Below, one piece after another: positions 52,473 through 56,434 of a stretch of 56,434 bases of DNA (position 1 is the first letter of the stretch; the number at the start of each line of letters is the position of its first letter). Origin of the DNA: an uncultured Bacteroidota bacterium (GTDB taxonomy: Bacteria; Bacteroidota; Bacteroidia; Flavobacteriales; BACL11). The translations under genes and the position numbers were made by a program. The notes below the pieces were generated by a model. It was not told where the DNA came from. It saw nothing but the letters and a program-made list of their open reading frames with translations, and did not search any database. Where the stretch lies: positions 1 to 56,434 of the forward strand of contig CACOJQ010000004.1 of NCBI GenBank assembly GCA_902627575.1, given 5' to 3'.

Positions 52473-53682
52473 GTATTTTGACATAAATAACTAACTTATC
52501 TCCGATATCAAGATTAGATGTGTCTAAATTATTCCATTTTTTTAATTCAAAGACTCTAACGTTAAATTCTTTAGCAATCTTGCCGAGGTAATCTCCTTTC
52601 TTTACACTGTATATTACCCTCTCCTCGTTAATTAAAATCTCTTTTTTTTTAACTCCATTTATAAAAATGTATGAAGAAACTTCATTTAAAAGAAAATCGT
52701 TTACAGATTCTTTCGGCAAAAATAAATTGGCATTAATTGGTATGACATCTTCTTTAAACGAAGGATTCAATTCACGTAGTAAACTTTCATCAAGACATAG
52801 CATAGCAGATAATGTAGAGACGGTGGTTTGCGCAAAAATAGTTAGCGTGTCTATTTCAGAGAAATTTCTTTTTGTTGTATCACATGAAATATCATGCTCT
52901 TGATAATAATTCATGATATAATTTGTGGCTATGAACTTTGGGACATAATTTCTTGTCTCCTCCTTTAAATGGGGGTGCAAATCCCAAAAGTTATACGAAC
53001 CAACCTCATTAATTTTTCTCTGTAAATATCCAGGACCTCCATTATATGCGGCTAAAACCAAATTCCAATCTCCAAACATTTCATATAAATCTATAAAATA
53101 TTTACATGCCGCAACAGTTGATTTATATGGATCTTGTCTGTCATCAATATAAGAAGAAACGTTCAGGCCATAGTGTGCTCCAGTCAAGTACATAAATTGC
53201 CATAAGCCTGTAGCGCCTGATCTCGACCTAGCTTTAGGTTGTAATGCCGATTCTACAATTGCTAAGTATTTTAGTTCTAGGGGTAACTTAAATTTATCTA
53301 ACTCTCTTTCAAAAAGAGGAAAATATAAGTGTTTTAGTGACTGCATTCTTGAAATAAGAGCTTTGTTTCTTCCTTTATAGTTGTCTATATATCGCTGCAC
53401 CTCTATATTGTAATCTAACCCCATTGGTGTTTGATTGTTTAAAAGTTTTAATCTCTCAGCAAAAATATTAAGTGTATCGCTTAAAACTATCTCATTAATT
53501 TTTTCGGTTAATGAATCTTTGCAAATTATATCATCCACAATAGAGTCCTCTGCAATAATGTAAACTACACTTGTATCTGATGAAGATTTCTCAGCATTTA
53601 AGTTTAAGGCAAGTATTGAGTTAAAATTAATAGCACTAATAAAACTAAAGCAAAAAGCAAATAAAAATATTATAATTCTCAT
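52459..53682 (-). CDS. LysM-containing lytic transglycosylase (MltD-like)
   Basis: 407 residues. Signal peptide (1-17), a linker, then a soluble lytic transglycosylase domain (about 100-255). The catalytic glutamate is in LAIVESALQPKARS, and GATGLWQFM and LAAYNGGPGYLQRKI complete the goose-lysozyme-like signature. A C-terminal LysM domain (VIYSVKKGDYLGKIAKEF..., about 355-402) binds peptidoglycan; a weaker LysM-like stretch lies before it. Cleaves glycan strands to 1,6-anhydro products during wall remodelling. Divergent from dxs. Confidence 0.93.
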   Translation of the reverse strand: MRIIIFLFAFCFSFISAINFNSILALNLNAEKSSSDTSVVYIIAEDSIVDDIICKDSLTEKINEIVLSDTLNIFAERLKLLNNQTPMGLDYNIEVQRYIDNYKGRNKALISRMQSLKHLYFPLFERELDKFKLPLELKYLAIVESALQPKARSRSGATGLWQFMYLTGAHYGLNVSSYIDDRQDPYKSTVAACKYFIDLYEMFGDWNLVLAAYNGGPGYLQRKINEVGSYNFWDLHPHLKEETRNYVPKFIATNYIMNYYQEHDISCDTTKRNFSEIDTLTIFAQTTVSTLSAMLCLDESLLRELNPSFKEDVIPINANLFLPKESVNDFLLNEVSSYIFINGVKKKEILINEERVIYSVKKGDYLGKIAKEFNVRVFELKKWNNLDTSNLDIGDKLVIYVKIHEEI

Positions 53683-53686
53683 CTAA

Positions 53687-53694
53687 CAAAGTTG
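53687..53694 (-). promoter_or_regulatory. Possible -7 element of the lytic transglycosylase gene
   Basis: CAACTTTG on the minus strand differs from TAnnTTTG at its first base. Its last base is 5 nt from the ATG at 53682. Confidence 0.4.
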
Positions 53695-53767
53695 TAAAAT
53701 TGTGTGAACAAAAAAGATAAAAGCATAATACAATTATTAACTGCCTTATGTTAACGATTATTAGTAG

Positions 53768-53798
53768 TTTTGCATAATTGTTGTTTTTAATATCTTTG
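53768..53798 (+). promoter_or_regulatory. Promoter of dxs
   Basis: TTTTG at 53768-53772, 18 nt, TATCTTTG at 53791-53798: the best match to the Bacteroidota consensus upstream of a protein gene in this window. The ATG is 6 nt after the -7 element. Confidence 0.7.
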
Positions 53799-53803
53799 TT
53801 AAA

Positions 53804-55741
53804 ATGAAAAAAGTCAATAGATATCATCAAGGAGAGCTGCTAAAAGACATAAATTCTCCAGAAGACCTGAAAAATCTTAAAAGGGATCAGCTTAGTCAAT
53901 TAAGTAGTGAAATTCGGCAATATATAATAGATATTGTTTCTGAAAAGGGCGGGCATTTTGGGGCGAGTCTTGGTGTGGTAGAGCTTTCTATTGCTATTCA
54001 CTACGTTTTTAACACCCCTTACGATCAGTTAGTATGGGATGTTGGGCACCAAGCATATGTTCATAAAATTTTAACCGGAAGAAAAAATCAATTTCCTACA
54101 AATAGAATAAAAGGCGGTTTAAGTGGATTTCCTAAAAGAAGTGAAAGTGTTTATGACACATTTGGTGTTGGGCACGCCTCCACCTCAATTTCTGCAGCAC
54201 TAGGTATGGCCATCGCCAACAAGGACGGAAAAGGAAAAAACAAACAGCATATTGCTGTTATTGGAGACGGTTCTATGACGGCGGGTCTTGCTTTTGAAGG
54301 GTTAAATCATGCTGGAGCAGAAAAGACTGATCTAATTGTTATTTTAAATGATAATTGTATGTCAATAGACCCTGCTGTTGGGGCACTTAAAGAGTATTTA
54401 ACAGATATCTCTACATCAAAAACATACAATAAGGCAAAAAACAAAATTTGGAAAATCTTAGGAAGAATAAGCCGGTTTGGACCAAGCGCACAATCTGTTG
54501 CAAAAAAAGTAGAGAGCGCTGTAAAATCAACTCTTTTGGGTGAAAGCAACTACTTTGAGTCACTAAATTTTAGGTATTTTGGGCCAATCGACGGGCATAA
54601 TTGTAAGCACTTAGTAAATGTCTTAAATGATTTGAAAAATATTCCTGGGCCAAAAATTTTACACTGTATAACTAAAAAAGGAAAAGGGTATAGCCCCGCC
54701 GAAAAAGGTAATAGCACAACATGGCATGCCCCAGGTGTATTTAATAAAAACACCGGAGAAGCTATTAAGAAAGATGAAGATAAAAAACCCCCAAAATACC
54801 AAGATGTTTTTGGCGAAACAATTATCGAGCTTGCTAAAAAAAATAAAAATATTGTTGGTATCACTCCTGCAATGCTTACTGGTAGCTCTTTAAACAAAAT
54901 GATGAAAGAAATGCCAGACAGAACTTTTGATGTTGGCATAGCAGAACAACACGCTGTTACCTTTTCAGCAGGATTAGCAACTCAGGGTAAGATGCCTTTT
55001 TGTAATATCTATTCCTCTTTCATGCAAAGAGCATACGATCAAGTTATTCATGATGTTGCATTACAAAATTTAAATGTTGTTTTTTGCTTAGATAGAGGGG
55101 GATTAGTTGGTGCTGACGGAGCAACACATCATGGGGCATACGACATTGCTTACTTTAGGTGCATCCCTAATATGATTGTGTCTGCGCCTATGAACGAGTC
55201 TGAACTTAGAAATCTAATGTATACCGCTCAACTTCCTAACCAGGGACCTTTCTCAATAAGATACCCTAGAGGAAATGGAGTGCTCACAGAATGGAGAACT
55301 CCACTTGAAGAAATAAATATTGGTACTGGAAGAAAAATTAGTGATGGTGAAAATATAGCTGTTTTGTCTATTGGTCATCCAGGAAACTTTGTGCAAGAGG
55401 CTCAAAAGCAGTTTAAAAAAGAGGGTTTATCTATAGCTCACTATGATATGAGGTTTGTCAAACCATTAGATGCAGATTTATTACATACTGTCTTTAAAAA
55501 GTTTACAAACATTATAACTATTGAGGACGGCTGCATTTTAGGTGGTTTTGGTTCTGCAATACTTGAGTTTATGTCAAATAATAATTATAACTCACGTGTA
55601 ATTAGGCTTGGTATACCTGATGAATTTATTCACCATGGAACACAAAATGAGCTACATATAGAGTGTAACTACGATACCAAAGCGCTTGTAAACACCGTAC
55701 ACAAAATATTAGAAAAAAGCCTAGTTTCTCAAATAGGCTAA
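53804..55741 (+). CDS. dxs: 1-deoxy-D-xylulose-5-phosphate synthase
   Basis: 645 residues. First step of the MEP isoprenoid pathway, joining pyruvate and glyceraldehyde 3-phosphate with thiamine diphosphate. The thiamine-binding stretch starts GDGSMTAGLAFEGLNHAG and ends with LNDNCMSID; VGHQAYVHKILTGR precedes it; the proton-relay glutamate lies in VGIAEQHAVTFSAGLA (about 379). LDRGGLVGADGATHHG and the C-terminal transketolase domain are intact. Works with IspD encoded at 12372. Its own promoter suggests a near-leaderless mRNA. Confidence 0.97.
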   Translation: MKKVNRYHQGELLKDINSPEDLKNLKRDQLSQLSSEIRQYIIDIVSEKGGHFGASLGVVELSIAIHYVFNTPYDQLVWDVGHQAYVHKILTGRKNQFPTNRIKGGLSGFPKRSESVYDTFGVGHASTSISAALGMAIANKDGKGKNKQHIAVIGDGSMTAGLAFEGLNHAGAEKTDLIVILNDNCMSIDPAVGALKEYLTDISTSKTYNKAKNKIWKILGRISRFGPSAQSVAKKVESAVKSTLLGESNYFESLNFRYFGPIDGHNCKHLVNVLNDLKNIPGPKILHCITKKGKGYSPAEKGNSTTWHAPGVFNKNTGEAIKKDEDKKPPKYQDVFGETIIELAKKNKNIVGITPAMLTGSSLNKMMKEMPDRTFDVGIAEQHAVTFSAGLATQGKMPFCNIYSSFMQRAYDQVIHDVALQNLNVVFCLDRGGLVGADGATHHGAYDIAYFRCIPNMIVSAPMNESELRNLMYTAQLPNQGPFSIRYPRGNGVLTEWRTPLEEINIGTGRKISDGENIAVLSIGHPGNFVQEAQKQFKKEGLSIAHYDMRFVKPLDADLLHTVFKKFTNIITIEDGCILGGFGSAILEFMSNNNYNSRVIRLGIPDEFIHHGTQNELHIECNYDTKALVNTVHKILEKSLVSQIG

Positions 55742-55771
55742 AATAAGTGCATAGAAATATATTTTATTGAA

Positions 55772-56434
55772 ATGAATATAAAAAACATCTTAAATGGTCT
55801 TATAGAAAATAGCACCGTAAGCGTAAAAGGCTGGGTTAGAAACAAAAGAGGGAGCAAACAAACCTCATTTATTTCTATAAATGATGGTTCAACAATAAAC
55901 AGTTTGCAGGTTGTTGCTGAAGAAATAGTAATTACTGAAGAAACAATAAAAAATATAACCACCGGATCAAGTATTTGTGTAGAAGGTAAAATTGTAAAAT
56001 CTATCGGTTCGGAGCAAAGTTTTGAAATATTAGCAAATAAAATTGATGTATTGGGTCCAGCTGATCCAAAAGAATACCCGTTACAACCAAAAAAACATTC
56101 ATTAGAATTTCTGAGAGAAAAGGCTCATCTTAGGTTTAGAACCAACACGTTTTCTGCTGTTTTTAGACTTAGGCACGCGCTAACATATGCTATACATAAC
56201 TTCTTTAACGAAAGAGGTTTTGTAAGTATTCACACGCCTATCATAACAAGTACTGATGCGGAAGGGGCTGGTGAAATGTTTCAAGTGACTAACCTTAACT
56301 GGTCAGAGGTAAACACAAAAAATATTGACTATTCAAAGGATTTTTTCGGTAAAAAAACACACCTGACAGTCTCAGGGCAATTAGAAGCAGAACTTGCTGC
56401 GCTTGGTCTTGGTAAAGTTTACACTTTTGGCCCA
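55772..56434 (+). CDS. asnS: Asparaginyl-tRNA synthetase, N-terminal 221 residues (cut by window end)
   Basis: The gene begins with an OB-fold anticodon-binding domain ([23 protein letters not shown], residues 17 on), followed by the hinge [12 protein letters not shown] and the class IIb core ([19 protein letters not shown], then [15 protein letters not shown]). The long insertion after MFQVT ([22 protein letters not shown]) and the QLEAE wording distinguish AsnRS from AspRS. Starts 30 bases after dxs with no obvious promoter, so read-through from dxs is possible. Confidence 0.94.
   Translation, partial: MNIKNILNGLIENSTVSVKGWVRNKRGSKQTSFISINDGSTINSLQVVAEEIVITEETIKNITTGSSICVEGKIVKSIGSEQSFEILANKIDVLGPADPKEYPLQPKKHSLEFLREKAHLRFRTNTFSAVFRLRHALTYAIHNFFNERGFVSIHTPIITSTDAEGAGEMFQVTNLNWSEVNTKNIDYSKDFFGKKTHLTVSGQLEAELAALGLGKVYTFGP

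Noticed and set aside
53683..53803. Riboswitch (thiamine type) before dxs
   Set aside because: The 121-base divergent gap lacks the conserved thiamine element, and the promoter lies 6 nt from the ATG, leaving no room for a leader.
1..56434. CRISPR array, prophage, insertion sequence or anti-phage defence genes
   Set aside because: No regularly spaced repeats, transposase, integrase, capsid or recognisable defence protein was found on either strand.

Overview
The window is a dense, AT-rich chromosomal segment from a member of the Bacteroidota, most likely a Flavobacteriales bacterium. The family (Crocinitomicaceae/Cryomorphaceae-like) is a guess. The evidence is the set of lineage-typical genes (porZ and other type IX secretion C-terminal domains, DUF3098, DUF4175, DUF4271, DUF4837, DUF3109, DUF2279), the Bacteroidota gene orders ftsX-DUF3098-uppP-truB-queA and porZ-recO-TonB receptor, the near absence of Shine-Dalgarno sequences, and repeated matches to the Bacteroidota -7 promoter element TAnnTTTG. 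No phage, insertion sequence, CRISPR array or plasmid gene was found, and no gap between genes exceeds 300 bases.

Layout. 1-8532 (minus strand): leuS, a UbiA-like membrane protein, then a tryptophan/kynurenine catabolic run: tryptophan 2,3-dioxygenase, an SDR, 2-aminomuconate semialdehyde dehydrogenase, a GNAT, a RidA-type 2-aminomuconate deaminase, 3-hydroxyanthranilate dioxygenase and the start of an ACMS decarboxylase cut by the window edge. 8610-17162 (plus): ftsX, DUF3098, uppP, truB, queA, ispD, rlmN, a polyprenyl diphosphate synthase and dnaG. 17167-21451 (minus): recJ, DAHP synthase-chorismate mutase, rsmI, DUF2279. 21511-23162 (plus): tdk, alr. 23159-28765 (minus): sirtuin, O-antigen ligase-like, C-terminal processing protease, yidD, rnpA, hemD, DUF4271. 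28860-34544: glutaryl-CoA dehydrogenase (plus), a small membrane protein and DUF3109 (minus), glyS (plus), folB and gltX (minus). 34627-43491 (plus): DUF4175, ybeY, mnmG, a methyltransferase, a secreted T9SS cargo and a secreted endonuclease/phosphatase-like protein. 43501-43699 (minus): tRNA-Arg(TCG) abutting a remnant of an aspartyl-protease gene. 43792-51553 (plus): porZ, recO, TonB-dependent receptor, Asp-box/sortilin-like T9SS cargo. 51543-53682 (minus): DUF4837 lipoprotein and a LysM lytic transglycosylase. 53804-56434 (plus): dxs and the 5' part of asnS.

How the genes work together. The kynurenine genes would carry tryptophan, through 3-hydroxyanthranilate and 2-aminomuconate, into central metabolism. 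The glutaryl-CoA dehydrogenase at 28860 is the step expected if the route runs through 2-oxoadipate. The SDR inside the operon, which lacks the usual YxxxK catalytic pair, is the one gene of the set without an assigned step. Dxs, IspD, the polyprenyl synthase, UppP and the UbiA-like protein belong to isoprenoid and lipid-carrier metabolism. PorZ, three T9SS cargo-type C-terminal domains, the TonB receptor and the transglycosylase form an envelope/secretion block.

The most interesting observations are: (i) the -7 promoter element lies 5-6 nt before the ATG in at least eight genes, which predicts leaderless mRNAs; (ii) nine-G tracts occur inside porZ and inside the plug of the adjacent TonB receptor, candidates for phase-variable slippage; (iii) a decayed retropepsin C-terminus begins exactly at the 3' end of tRNA-Arg; (iv) the kynurenine operon carries an SDR with a degenerate active site and a 3-hydroxyanthranilate dioxygenase that has lost its rubredoxin-like second metal site.
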